This document shows positions 40,185 to 49,201 of a stretch of DNA of 64,000 bases, piece after piece. The stretch comes from Plantactinospora mayteni. GTDB lineage: Bacteria > Actinomycetota > Actinomycetes > Mycobacteriales > Micromonosporaceae. The DNA lies in the NCBI RefSeq assembly GCF_016862935.1, contig NZ_BONX01000009.1, positions 124,001 to 188,000 on the forward strand. Reading direction: 5' to 3'. Under the pieces are notes generated by a model, which was not told the DNA's origin, did not search any database, and saw only the letters and a program-made list of their open reading frames with translations. The position numbers and the translations under genes are program-made. How positions within the stretch are numbered: position 1 is the stretch's first letter; the number at the start of each line of letters is the position of its first letter.

Positions 40185-42827
40185 GTGCGGCACGCGTCGG
40201 TCGGTGATCTGCCCGACCAGTTCCGGCCCGCCGACCTGCCGGACGACGGGCCGGTCGGCGATCGGGCCCCGGACGTCGTCGCGGTCGGCTCCGGCCTGCT
40301 CGGCAGCCCCGGCCTGGTGGTGCTGCACAGCGGGCCCGGTGGCGGGCGCAGCACCGCGCTGGCGCGGCTCGGCGACGCCTTCCGGGGACCGGTCTTCGCC
40401 GGTGGCGGCCTGGCCAGCCTGCCCGGCGAACCGGCGTTCGCGCTGGCCCGCGCCGTCCGGGTCCGGCTGCCGGGGCACGATCCGGCCCTGCTCGCCGAGG
40501 CGGTCCGGTCCCGGGTACGCGGCGGCCTGCTGCTGCTGGACGACCTCCAGTGGGTCGATCCGGCCACCCTCGCCGCTCTGGTGCCACTGGCTACGCACTG
40601 CCGGATCGCGGTCGCGCTGCGTACCCCGCACCGGCTGCCGGGCGCGGCGGTGGCGGCGCTGCGGGCCGTCGCGGCGGGCTGGCTCGCGGTGCCGCCGCTG
40701 ACCGTGCGGTCGGCGACCGCCCTGGCCGGACGGATCGCCCCCGGACTCGGCCCGTCGACCGTCGCCGACGTGGTCCGGCGAGCCGGTGGGACACCGCTGG
40801 CGGTGGTGACCCTGGCCCGCCAGGCGGCTGCCCACCGGCCGGCCGGAGTGCCCCGACCCGGCGGCGGTGCCGAACGGCGACCGGAGCCGGTGCCGGCGGA
40901 CCACGACGCCGACCAGGTCGGCTACGCGGTGGCGGCGGCACTGGCCGACCTGACCCGGCCGGCGCGTACCACGATGGCCGCACTCGGGCTGCTCGGCCGG
41001 CCGGTGCCGGCGAACGTGCTCGGTACCGGGGTCGACGAACTCTCCGCCGCCGGCCTGGTGACCGTCGGAGCCGGCGGTGTCGCCCCGGTGTCGCCGTACG
41101 TCGCCGAGGTCGCCGCCGGGCTGCTCGACGAGACCGGCCGGCGGGCGCTGCACCGACGGCTCGCCGAGCTGGTACCTCCCGACGAGGCGGTCCGGCACCT
41201 GGCGGCGGCCGGTGACGGTGTGGCGGCGTACCGGCGGGCGCTGGCGGTGGCGGCCGACGCCGACACCGCCGGTACCCGGGCCGAGCTGCTGCTGCTCGCC
41301 TGCGCGCTGCCCGGCGTCGAGCCGGAGCCGGCGGTCCGGGTCGACGCCGCCCGGGCCGCGCTGGCCTGCGGCCGGCCCCGGGCAGCGGCCCGGGTGCTGA
41401 CCACCGGCACACCGCTCGGCGTCGACCCGGACCTGTTGCGGGCGGAGGCGCTGGTCCAGCTCGGCGACCTGGCCGGCGCCCGGTCGGCGGTGGCCGGAGT
41501 ACCGGACTCGGCCACCCCGGAACAGCTCGCCGCCCGGGACCGGATCGTGCTGCTCGCCCAGCTCGGCACCGACCCGGCCGAGGCGACCCGGACCGCGGCC
41601 CGGATCACCGCCGGACCCGGCCCGGAACCGGCGCATCCGGGCCTGCGAGCCGCACTGGCGGCGGTACGCGCCGCGAACCGTGCCCCGGGCTGGGAGTCGG
41701 CGCTGGCCTCGGCCGCCGGGGCGGCGGGTGCGGCCGGTGATCCGCTCTCCGCCCGGTGGAGCGCCTGGCTGCTGGTCGAGACGCTGCTCGCCGACGGCCG
41801 GCTCACCGAGGCCGGGCAGGCCGCCGAGGCGGCGGAGCGGGCCTGTGCGGCCGACCTCGCCTACAGCTGGCAGACCCGGTTCCTGGCCGCCCGGCTCTGG
41901 TCCGCGGCGCTGCGCGGTGGGCCGCCCGCCCTCGACTCCGATCAGGCATCCGACTCCGCCAACCCGCTCGACGCCGCCTGGGCGCTCGGTGCTGACGAGG
42001 CGCTGCGCCGGGCGGGCGACCTCACCGACCGCACCCTGCCCGCCCTGGCCCGGGGCTACGCGGTGGCCGCCGCCAGCCTGGTCGAGGCCGACGGTGGGCT
42101 GCTCGGCCCGGCCCGATCCCGACTGGCGGCCACCACCGGCGGCTCCGCCAGCGCCGACGCGCTGCTCGACTGGGTGAGCCGGGAAGCGGCCTGGCTCGAC
42201 GGCCAGCCGGACCGGGCCGGCGGATCGTCCTCCGGCGGCCCGCCGCTGATCGACGGGCTGCGGCAGATCACCGCCCGCTGGGCGGCGTACGACGGCGCCG
42301 AGGCCGCCGGCGGTCCGGGGCTGCCCGACGGGGCGGTGACCACCGTTCCGCCCGAGCCGGCGCCGGTGTGGCAGACCCTCGCCGCCTGGGACACCCCGGG
42401 CGGCGACCCGGCCGGCTTCACCCGGGCCGCCGACGGCTGGCGGGAGCTGGCGGTCCGCGAGGAGGTACGCTGCCTGCTCGCCGCCGGCCTGCACGAACCG
42501 GACCCGGCCCGGAGCGTTCCGGTGCTGCTGACCGCCGAGGAACGCGCCGAACGCGCCGGACTGGTCGTACTGCTCGGCCGGATCCGCCGGGCGCTGCGCC
42601 GGCACTCCGTACGCCGGGACATCCGGGGCGCCCGCGCGGACGGCGACCTCACCGACCGGGAACGTGAGGTACTCCGACTGGTCGCGGCCGGCGAACCGAC
42701 CCGACGCATCGCCGGCCAACTGGGTATATCCGCGGAGACGGTGGAGACCCACGTCCGGTCCGGGATGCGCAAGCTGGGCGCCCGCACCCGTACCGAAGCC
42801 GCGGCCCTCGCCCTGGAGGCGCTGTGA
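40185..42827 (+). CDS. LuxR-family regulator with AAA-like domain (LAL type)
   Basis: 880 residues. The N-terminal STAND/AAA ATPase-like region has a Walker A variant LHSGPGGGRSTALARLG and Walker B LLLLDDLQWVDPATLAAL, followed by the sensor motif TPLAVVTLARQAA. A long TPR-like helical middle (about residues 400-760) leads to the C-terminal LuxR HTH DLTDREREVLRLVAAGEPTRRIAGQLGISAETVETHVRSGMRKLG. The Walker A has Arg in place of the nucleotide-binding Lys (GxxxxGRS), which may mean weak or no ATP hydrolysis. The GTG at 40185 has GGAGG five bases upstream. It is divergent from the dynamin operon and may regulate it. Confidence 0.88.
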   Translation: MRHASVGDLPDQFRPADLPDDGPVGDRAPDVVAVGSGLLGSPGLVVLHSGPGGGRSTALARLGDAFRGPVFAGGGLASLPGEPAFALARAVRVRLPGHDPALLAEAVRSRVRGGLLLLDDLQWVDPATLAALVPLATHCRIAVALRTPHRLPGAAVAALRAVAAGWLAVPPLTVRSATALAGRIAPGLGPSTVADVVRRAGGTPLAVVTLARQAAAHRPAGVPRPGGGAERRPEPVPADHDADQVGYAVAAALADLTRPARTTMAALGLLGRPVPANVLGTGVDELSAAGLVTVGAGGVAPVSPYVAEVAAGLLDETGRRALHRRLAELVPPDEAVRHLAAAGDGVAAYRRALAVAADADTAGTRAELLLLACALPGVEPEPAVRVDAARAALACGRPRAAARVLTTGTPLGVDPDLLRAEALVQLGDLAGARSAVAGVPDSATPEQLAARDRIVLLAQLGTDPAEATRTAARITAGPGPEPAHPGLRAALAAVRAANRAPGWESALASAAGAAGAAGDPLSARWSAWLLVETLLADGRLTEAGQAAEAAERACAADLAYSWQTRFLAARLWSAALRGGPPALDSDQASDSANPLDAAWALGADEALRRAGDLTDRTLPALARGYAVAAASLVEADGGLLGPARSRLAATTGGSASADALLDWVSREAAWLDGQPDRAGGSSSGGPPLIDGLRQITARWAAYDGAEAAGGPGLPDGAVTTVPPEPAPVWQTLAAWDTPGGDPAGFTRAADGWRELAVREEVRCLLAAGLHEPDPARSVPVLLTAEERAERAGLVVLLGRIRRALRRHSVRRDIRGARADGDLTDREREVLRLVAAGEPTRRIAGQLGISAETVETHVRSGMRKLGARTRTEAAALALEAL

Positions 42828-42847
42828 CTGGTGCTGGAGGTGCAGCG

Positions 42848-43378
42848 ATGACCGACCCGCCACGCTACGTCGTACCGTCGGCGACCGACGCGACCACGGT
42901 GCTGCGCCGACTGGCCCGGGACGGATGGTCGACCCGGGAGGGGTTCGCCGTCGCCGAGCCCGGCTGGGACCTGGCCGCTGCCCGGCTGGTGCTGTTCGGC
43001 CGGATACCGGACGCCGAGACGGTCCGGCTGGCGATACTGGCCGCCGCCCGTGGTGCCGGGGTGGTGGCCATCGTGGACCCCGCCACCGAGCTGGGTCGGG
43101 CACTCGTCGACGACCTGAGCCGGCTCGGGCCGGTACACCGGGATCCGGACGAGGCGCCGGAGTCCGATACCGAGTCGGTGTTGAGCCGGCTGATCCCGGA
43201 GCAGCGGGCGCTGCTGGAACGGCTCGCCGACGGGGAGACCATCGCGGCCGCGGCGGCGGCGGAGTTCCTGTCGCTGCGTACCGCGAACCGGCGGATCGCC
43301 CAGGCCCGCGAGGCGCTCGGGGTGCGGACCACCCGGGAGGCCGTGCTCGCCTACCTGCGGCAGCGCCGCTCCGACTGA
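42848..43378 (+). CDS. Small LuxR/HTH-type regulator
   Basis: 176 residues. The N-terminal half (DATTVLRRLARDGWSTREGFAVAEPGWDLAAARLVLFGRIPDA) has a receiver-like alternation of strands and helices (LAILAAARGAGVVAIVDP) without the phosphorylation site. The C-terminal part is an HTH (LIPEQRALLERLADGETIAAAAAAEFLSLRTANRRIAQAREALGVRTTREAVLAYL), a LuxR-like segment. A strong GGAGGTG lies just before the ATG at 42848. It immediately follows the LAL regulator, so both are one operon. Putative atypical (orphan) response regulator. Confidence 0.75.
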   Translation: MTDPPRYVVPSATDATTVLRRLARDGWSTREGFAVAEPGWDLAAARLVLFGRIPDAETVRLAILAAARGAGVVAIVDPATELGRALVDDLSRLGPVHRDPDEAPESDTESVLSRLIPEQRALLERLADGETIAAAAAAEFLSLRTANRRIAQAREALGVRTTREAVLAYLRQRRSD

Positions 43379-43531
43379 CGGACGCGACCTTTCACGAGGG
43401 AGTGCGAAGGCGCTGTGCGGTCCGCTGGTGCACCGAGGACCTTGACTGATGGCCCATCGGCGGCGGCGACCGGGGTCGGCCCGAGAATGAACTGTGTCCA
43501 TGCCGGGCCGACCCCGTCGACGCTTCGCCGG

Positions 43532-43996
43532 CTACCTGATTGTGATGCCGACCATGTTGATGTACGGCAGTTTGAAGTTGCCGCCGGCCGGAAGGTCGTA
43601 GCTCCACAGGCTGCCATCGGGCTGGGTGAAGTAAATGATGCACGACCATACTCCGGTGGACACACTGTGCACCCCGGCAATGTGCGCGGGGTCGAAGCCC
43701 GAGCCGGAGAACGCCTGACAATCGAAAATCGTGCCAGCACCGTACGCGATCCAGACATCGTCGACGTACGCCAGCCAGCATGGCCGGCTCCCGATGAGGA
43801 CGGAGGGTCCCTCGGCAGGAAGGCTGTCGACCCGGGTGGGGCTGGGAGTCGGAGCGGTCGGAAGACCGGTGGTGATCGCAGTGCCGCGGGTGTCGTCGGG
43901 TGCCTCGGCGGCGGACGCCGGCGCGGTTATCACCAGGCTCGCCATTGTCAACGCTCCAGCCAGCGCACCCAATATCATCGCCTTCTTGAGACGCAT
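43532..43996 (-). CDS. Secreted protein of unknown function with three cysteines
   Basis: 154 residues. A clear Sec signal peptide: MRLKKAMILGALAGALTMASLVITAPASA, cleaved after ASA-A. The mature part opens with a Pro/Thr-rich linker and has Cys in RPCWLAYVDD, IFDCQAFSG and WSCIIYF. Aromatic residues are frequent (WIAYGAGTIFD). The ATG at 43996 is preceded by GGAGG. Composition is a little less GC-rich than the neighbours, which suggests a foreign gene or strong selection. It could be a small extracellular binding protein or an inhibitor; no family is recognised. Confidence 0.72.
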   Translation of the reverse strand: MRLKKAMILGALAGALTMASLVITAPASAAEAPDDTRGTAITTGLPTAPTPSPTRVDSLPAEGPSVLIGSRPCWLAYVDDVWIAYGAGTIFDCQAFSGSGFDPAHIAGVHSVSTGVWSCIIYFTQPDGSLWSYDLPAGGNFKLPYINMVGITIR

Positions 43997-44309
43997 TAGA
44001 CAGACCTCCAGTAATGTGATGGTTGGATGGAGCATTTCTGCACCCGGACTCGTGGTGGATCGGGCCCGATTGATATCGAACCCGCCGCTGCTTTCAGCGC
44101 TCTGTCACAGCCCTTTCGGTGAGCGGGCGGGGCGGTGGGTCGCGGCATTCCGGCGGTGCGAACGACGATGACCTCGACGACGGCGTTGCCGGGTGACCGG
44201 GGCCGCCGAACGAACGTCCGCCAGTCCCGCCGGCCTAAATGGTTGGTCCGGGATCCTCGTGGTGCGTACCGTTTTCGATCACCAGGTCGGTCGTCGTCAG
44301 GAGCGGATC
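43997..44309. other. Promoter-bearing spacer before the RNA-repair operon
   Basis: About 310 bases without a gene between two divergent units. The left part should hold the promoter of the secreted-protein gene. The right part ends in AGGAGCG just before the ligase-kinase ATG. No repeat or terminator was recognised. Confidence 0.45.
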
Positions 44310-46157
44310 ATGCGAGTGCCCTACCCTCGTACCCCGCACCTGCCCTGGTCGCCCGGAGTGGCCGCCGACGACCTGCGGGTCGGGGACCTGTCCGGCCTGC
44401 GCGGCCGGGAGGTCGTGGTGACCGAGAAACTCGACGGCGAGAACACCACCCTCTACCGGGACGGCCTGCACGCCCGCTCGCTGGACTCGGCGCACCATCC
44501 GTCCCGGGCCTGGCTGAAGGCGCTGCACGGCCGGATCGCCGCCGGACTGCCGGCCGGGTGGCGGATCTGCGGCGAGAACGTCTACGCCCGGCACTCGATC
44601 GGCTACCAGGAGCTGGCGAGCTGGTTCTACGCCTTCTCGGTCTGGGCCGGTGACCACTGCCTGGACTGGGACCGGACGGTCCGGTTCACCCGGCGGCTCG
44701 GCCTGCCGGTGCCGCCGGTGCTGTGGCGGGGCACCTTCGACGAGAAGGCGCTGCGTACGCTGCGGCTGGACCCGGCCCGGCAGGAGGGGTACGTGGTCCG
44801 GACCGTCGACGGCTTTCCCCGCGCCGAGTTCGCCGCCCGGGTCGCGAAGTGGGTACGCCGGAACCATGTCCGCACCGACGCGCACTGGATGCTTGCTCCG
44901 GTGGTACCGAACGGCCTCGGCCCGCACGCCGCGCTCTGGGAGGTGCGGTCGGGCGGCCCGGTGGACGTCCCCGCGCTACTCACCGCCACCCTCGGCGGCA
45001 ACACCTCCAGCAATGGCGCCGATGCCGCCGGCCCGAGCGGTGCCGGCGGGACGGTCGAACGGGCCGAGGAGGTCGTTGCTGACGTCCGGGCCCGGCTCGA
45101 CCTGTTGGGCCGCTCCGGTGACCCGCGCCTGGCCGGGGTGCTGGCCGCCCTCTTCGCCGAAACCCGCCGGTCGGGGCTGGCGGCTCACCTGGTGGCCCCG
45201 CTGGGGATGCCGCTGGCGCGCCGGGTCGCCGACCTGGTGGACCTGCACACCGGCCCGCACCGGCCGTTCCCCGACGAGGCGCGCCGGGCCGGCCTGGTCC
45301 GGCTCGCCGACGCGGTCGACATCGGTGTGCTGCACGCCGTCGCCGCTGCGGTGCTGACCGGCCGGGACGACGCCGCCACCGCCGAGGCGCGGGAGCAGGT
45401 CGCCTGGTCGGAACTGCACGCCGACGAGGCCGGCCTGCTCGGCGAGGCGCCACTGCGACCGCTGCGGGCCGAACTGCGTACGGCGTTGCGCGGGTGCGAC
45501 CCGGAGGCGGCGGACCGGTGCTGGGCCGAGGCACGCCAGGCGTACGCGGACGGCCGGATCGGCGTACCCGAGGAGGCGCCGGCCGCGACCTGGCGGTGGC
45601 GGTCGGGGCACTTTCCCCGGCTCGTGCTGATGGCCGGGCCGGCCGGCAGCGGCAAGAGCAGCTTCGCGCAGCGCCTGCCGGGCGTCGACGGGATCGTCTC
45701 GCTCGACGAGCTGCGCCAGGCCCGGGGGTCCCGCGCCGACCAGCGGGCGAACGCGGCGGTGCTGCGTACCGGCCTGGACCGGCTCGACACGCTGCTGGCC
45801 GGCGGCGGGACGGTCGTCTGGGACGCGACCGCGCTGAACCGGCAGCAGCGTTCCCTGGTGCATGCCGTGGCCGGCCGCCGCGACGCGCTGACCACGCACG
45901 CGGTCCTGCTGGTCCCGGACGACCTGCTGGAGCGGCGCAACGCCGACCGGACGTACCCGGTGCCGGCGGAGGTGCTCGCCGGACAGCTTCGCCGGTTCCG
46001 CCCGCCGCTGCCCGGCGAGGCGCACCGCACCTGGTACGTCGGCCCGGACGGCACGGTCGGGGACGTCGCCGGCAGCCTCGCCGACGAGGAGCCGGAGATC
46101 CCGGTCGAGGGCGGCTCCGTGCGCGACGGGACACCCGTGTTCGGTGAGGTGGGTTGA
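44310..46157 (+). CDS. RNA ligase-polynucleotide kinase fusion (RNA repair)
   Basis: 615 residues. The N-terminal part is an RNA-ligase-type nucleotidyltransferase: motif I with the adenylated Lys at residue 40 (VVVTEKLDGENTTLY), motif III-like GENVYARHSI, motif IV QEGYVVRTVDGF (Glu159) and motif V AKWVR (Lys180). A helical middle follows. The C-terminal part is a P-loop kinase: Walker A LMAGPAGSGKSSFAQRL (about 441-455), SLDELRQARGSRADQ, and the lid WDATALNRQQRS, as in T4-type polynucleotide kinases. I infer it heals 5'-OH ends by phosphorylation and seals RNA breaks. AGGAG precedes the ATG. Its stop overlaps or abuts the next gene, so both are co-translated. Confidence 0.88.
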   Translation: MRVPYPRTPHLPWSPGVAADDLRVGDLSGLRGREVVVTEKLDGENTTLYRDGLHARSLDSAHHPSRAWLKALHGRIAAGLPAGWRICGENVYARHSIGYQELASWFYAFSVWAGDHCLDWDRTVRFTRRLGLPVPPVLWRGTFDEKALRTLRLDPARQEGYVVRTVDGFPRAEFAARVAKWVRRNHVRTDAHWMLAPVVPNGLGPHAALWEVRSGGPVDVPALLTATLGGNTSSNGADAAGPSGAGGTVERAEEVVADVRARLDLLGRSGDPRLAGVLAALFAETRRSGLAAHLVAPLGMPLARRVADLVDLHTGPHRPFPDEARRAGLVRLADAVDIGVLHAVAAAVLTGRDDAATAEAREQVAWSELHADEAGLLGEAPLRPLRAELRTALRGCDPEAADRCWAEARQAYADGRIGVPEEAPAATWRWRSGHFPRLVLMAGPAGSGKSSFAQRLPGVDGIVSLDELRQARGSRADQRANAAVLRTGLDRLDTLLAGGGTVVWDATALNRQQRSLVHAVAGRRDALTTHAVLLVPDDLLERRNADRTYPVPAEVLAGQLRRFRPPLPGEAHRTWYVGPDGTVGDVAGSLADEEPEIPVEGGSVRDGTPVFGEVG

Positions 46158-46159
46158 GG

Positions 46160-49108
46160 GTGCGGACCAGCGAGGAGATCTACCACCGGATCCGCTGGGA
46201 TCCGCGCTTCGACCCGGCCCGGTTCGTGCTCGGGGTCAACGTCCGGGGTACCGATCCGAAGCGGGTGCCGTTGCCCGCGTTCACGCCCGGCGGCGACATC
46301 CCGTGGCACCGGGTGCTGTTCATCGAGGCGGACGGCGAGGTGGTCTGGGACCGGGCCGCCGGCCTGGACCGGATCGACTCGGCCCGGCTGGGCCTCAGCC
46401 GCCGCCCCCGGCTGCTCCGGGCACCGTCGTTCACCGCCGGTACGCCGTTCCGGTGGTCGGCCGGGCCGGGCGGCGACCAGTCCGGCGTACCGGCCGACGG
46501 CTGGCACGCCGCGCCCGCGCCGCCCGGCGCCGTGGCGCTGCCCGGCCCGGCCCGGCTGCGGGTGCTGACCTGGAACACCCTCTGGGACCGGTACGACAGC
46601 GACCGGATCGACACCGCCCGGCGTCGACCGCTGCTGCTGGCCGCGCTCGAACACGCCGACGCGGACGTGATCGCCCTCCAGGAGGTCGAAGCCGACCTGC
46701 TGCGCCTGCTGCTGCGCGCCCCGTGGGTGCATGCCGGCTACACGCTCGGCACCGACCCGACCGGCCGGGACGTCGACGCCACCGGGCTGCTGCTGCTCAG
46801 CCGGCTGCCGGTCCGGGAGGCGGGCCGGCACCTGCTCGGCCCGCACAAGGCGGTCGCGGCGATCACCGTGGAGTCCGCCGCTGGGCCGGTGGTGGTGGCC
46901 GGTACCCACCTGACCAGCGACCACACCGACGGCGGGGCGGCCCGGCGGCAGGTCGAACTGGCCCGGCTCGCCGAGGCGCTGGCCGGGATCGACGGCCCGG
47001 TGGTACTGGTCGGCGACTTCAACGACGGCGGAACCGGCCCCGGCGTACTACCCGAGGTGCGGGACGCCTGGTCCGACGTGCACGGGTCCGACGACTGGAC
47101 GCCGACCTTCGATCCGCTGGTCAACCCGTTGGCGGCCGTCTCGTCACTGTCCGGCCGGGCGGCCCGGCTCGACCGGGTACTGCTGCGCGGCACCGGGTTG
47201 CGGGCCGAGGCCGCCGTCCTGCTCGGCGACGCCCCGGCCTCCGTCGACGGACTGTTCGTGTCGGACCACTACGGCGTCGCCGTGGACATCGTCGTCGACG
47301 GCTCGGCCGACCCCGCCGACGTACCCGCCGACCCGGCCCCGCCCACCGGAGTCGACGCCTCGCCGACGGCGCGTACGGCGGTCGCCTGGATCCCGCCCCG
47401 CTCCTGCTGGCCGGCGATCGACGAGATCCGCCGCCGGTACGACCCGCAGGTCGACCGCTGGCCGCCACACGTCAACCTGCTCTTCGGCTTCGTGCCGGAG
47501 TCCACCTTCGCGCAGGCGGCGCCCCGGCTGGCCGAGGTGGCCGCCGGCATCGCCCCGTTCCCCGCCCGGCTGGCCGGGGTGCGCAGCTTCGCCCACCGCG
47601 ACGACAGCACGGTCTGGCTCGACCCGTCGGCGGCCGGCGCACAGCCGTGGACCGCACTCCACACCGCGCTGGAGCGGGCCTTTCCGCAGTGTCGGGGACG
47701 CGCCGACGGCTACCTGCCGCACCTGACCCTTGGCCGGGTGCCGGCTCCGGAACGGCTGACCGCCGAGCTCGCCACCCGGCTCGGCGAGATCTCGACGCAG
47801 GTGGGTGAGCTGGTTCTGCTCTCCCGCCGGGGCACCGAGCCGATGCGGCCCCGCGCGGCGATCACGCTCGGCACCGGCGAACTCCGCTGGCTCGACGCCG
47901 ATCCGTCCCGGCCGGCCGCGACCGTACCGGAGGAGTCGCCGTCCGACCCGCTGACCCGGCAGGTGGTGGCGCGGCTGCGAGACGTCCTGCCGGCGGCGGT
48001 GGTGCACGTCGTCGGGTCGCGGCGGCTCGGCTGCGCCCTGCCCGGCGCCGACCTGGACCTGGTGCTGGCGCTACCGGGGGTGGTCGAACTGTCGGCGGTC
48101 GAGGCCCGGGTGCGGGCCGGACTGCCGGCCGCGACCGGGCTGCGCCAGGTGCTCGGTGCCCGGGTGCCGGGGCTGCGGCTGCGCGTCGGCGACCGGGACG
48201 TCGACCTCGTGGTGGTCGCCACAGGGGACGTCCCGGTCACGGCGGCGGTGACCCGCCGGGCCGAGTTGGGCGCGGCGGCGGCGGTCGCGCTGAGCGCGGT
48301 CAGCGACGCCGAGGAACTGCTCGCGGCGGTACCCGCGCACCGGTCCGCGTTCGTCGGGCTGGCCCGGCAGGTGAAGGCGTGGGCGCGGGTACGCGGACTC
48401 GACTCGGCGCCGTTCGGCGGACTCCCCGGGCTGGCCTGGACGGTGCTGGCGGCTCGCACGGTACGCCGGGCCGGCGACCTTTCCCCGGTTCCGCTGCTCC
48501 GGCAGTTCTTCGCCGACTGGGCGGCCTGGGACTGGCGCGACCCGATCGCCCTGCACCCGCCGGCCGCCCCCGCCGAACCGGGCGGCTCACCGGCCCCGGC
48601 ACCGGTCGACGACGACACCGATCCGCCGGTACAGATCATGACGCCCAGCGCACCGGTCCGGTCCTGCTCCGAACAGGTCTCCGCCGCCGGCCGCGACCTG
48701 CTGACCCGGGAGCTGTACGCCGGGTGGGAACTCCTCGACGCGGCCGGAGCCGCCCCGGAGCCGGTTCCCGGGCTGTTGTCGCCGCCACCGCTGCACCGCC
48801 GGCATGCCGCCTGGGCCGTACTGACCGTACGGGCGGTCCGGGGCGAGGCGTTCAGCGTGACGCTCGGCCGGGTGCGGGGCCGGATCCGTGCCCTGCTCAG
48901 CGCCGTGCAGCGGGCCGGCTCGGCAGAGCCGCACGCCTGGCCGCGCCCGTTCGAGCGCACCGCCGAGCTGACCCGGTACGCGATCGGCCTCGGTCCGACG
49001 CCGCCGGATCGGGCCCGGCTCGCCGAGGCGACCGCGACCTGGACGACGGGACTGCCCGGCACCACCGTCGAGTGGCTGCCCGGCGGCGACGTACCGACCC
49101 TGCCGTAA
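46160..49108 (+). CDS. Four-domain RNA end-processing protein (MJ1316-EEP-2H-PAP)
   Basis: About 982 residues with four domains. Residue numbers are counted from a TTG at 46154. First, residues 1-85 match the MJ1316/DUF504 RNA end-recognition domain (TSEEIYHRIRWDPRFDPARFVLGV...VPLPAFTPGGDIPWHRVLFIEADGEVVWDR). Second, an endonuclease/exonuclease/phosphatase domain (135-380): WNTLWDR, LQEVE, THLTSDH, VGDFND and SDHYGVA. Third, a 2H phosphoesterase (405-580) with two His motifs, HVNLLFGF and HLTLGRV. Fourth, a poly(A)-polymerase-like nucleotidyltransferase (about 600 to the end), with GSRRLGCALPGADLDLVL carrying the metal-binding Asp pair and a helical tail. I infer it recognises damaged RNA ends, removes 2',3'-cyclic phosphate, and may tail them. 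I chose the GTG at 46160; the TTG at 46154 overlaps the upstream stop and is the alternative. Confidence 0.9.
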   Translation: MRTSEEIYHRIRWDPRFDPARFVLGVNVRGTDPKRVPLPAFTPGGDIPWHRVLFIEADGEVVWDRAAGLDRIDSARLGLSRRPRLLRAPSFTAGTPFRWSAGPGGDQSGVPADGWHAAPAPPGAVALPGPARLRVLTWNTLWDRYDSDRIDTARRRPLLLAALEHADADVIALQEVEADLLRLLLRAPWVHAGYTLGTDPTGRDVDATGLLLLSRLPVREAGRHLLGPHKAVAAITVESAAGPVVVAGTHLTSDHTDGGAARRQVELARLAEALAGIDGPVVLVGDFNDGGTGPGVLPEVRDAWSDVHGSDDWTPTFDPLVNPLAAVSSLSGRAARLDRVLLRGTGLRAEAAVLLGDAPASVDGLFVSDHYGVAVDIVVDGSADPADVPADPAPPTGVDASPTARTAVAWIPPRSCWPAIDEIRRRYDPQVDRWPPHVNLLFGFVPESTFAQAAPRLAEVAAGIAPFPARLAGVRSFAHRDDSTVWLDPSAAGAQPWTALHTALERAFPQCRGRADGYLPHLTLGRVPAPERLTAELATRLGEISTQVGELVLLSRRGTEPMRPRAAITLGTGELRWLDADPSRPAATVPEESPSDPLTRQVVARLRDVLPAAVVHVVGSRRLGCALPGADLDLVLALPGVVELSAVEARVRAGLPAATGLRQVLGARVPGLRLRVGDRDVDLVVVATGDVPVTAAVTRRAELGAAAAVALSAVSDAEELLAAVPAHRSAFVGLARQVKAWARVRGLDSAPFGGLPGLAWTVLAARTVRRAGDLSPVPLLRQFFADWAAWDWRDPIALHPPAAPAEPGGSPAPAPVDDDTDPPVQIMTPSAPVRSCSEQVSAAGRDLLTRELYAGWELLDAAGAAPEPVPGLLSPPPLHRRHAAWAVLTVRAVRGEAFSVTLGRVRGRIRALLSAVQRAGSAEPHAWPRPFERTAELTRYAIGLGPTPPDRARLAEATATWTTGLPGTTVEWLPGGDVPTLP

Positions 49109-49133
49109 CCCAGACCCGCCACACCCGAGAGAG

Positions 49134-49169
49134 CTTCTCCAGGAGCCTGGAAGGGGGTCCTTCAGGACC
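49134..49169. terminator. Two small hairpins between convergent genes
   Basis: An inverted pair near CTTCTCCAGGAGCCTGGAAG (49134-49153) and the perfect 6-2-6 repeat GGTCCTTCAGGACC (49156-49169) lie between the RNA-repair gene and the convergent acyltransferase. They probably end transcription from both sides; there is no T tract. Confidence 0.5.
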
Positions 49170-49201
49170 GCCCGTCGCGCGCCGGAGGACACCTGCCCGG
49201 T

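Noticed and set aside
39936-43103. Minus-strand 1055-residue frame opposite the LAL regulator
   Set aside because: Low-complexity antisense frame produced by high GC; the plus strand has intact motifs.
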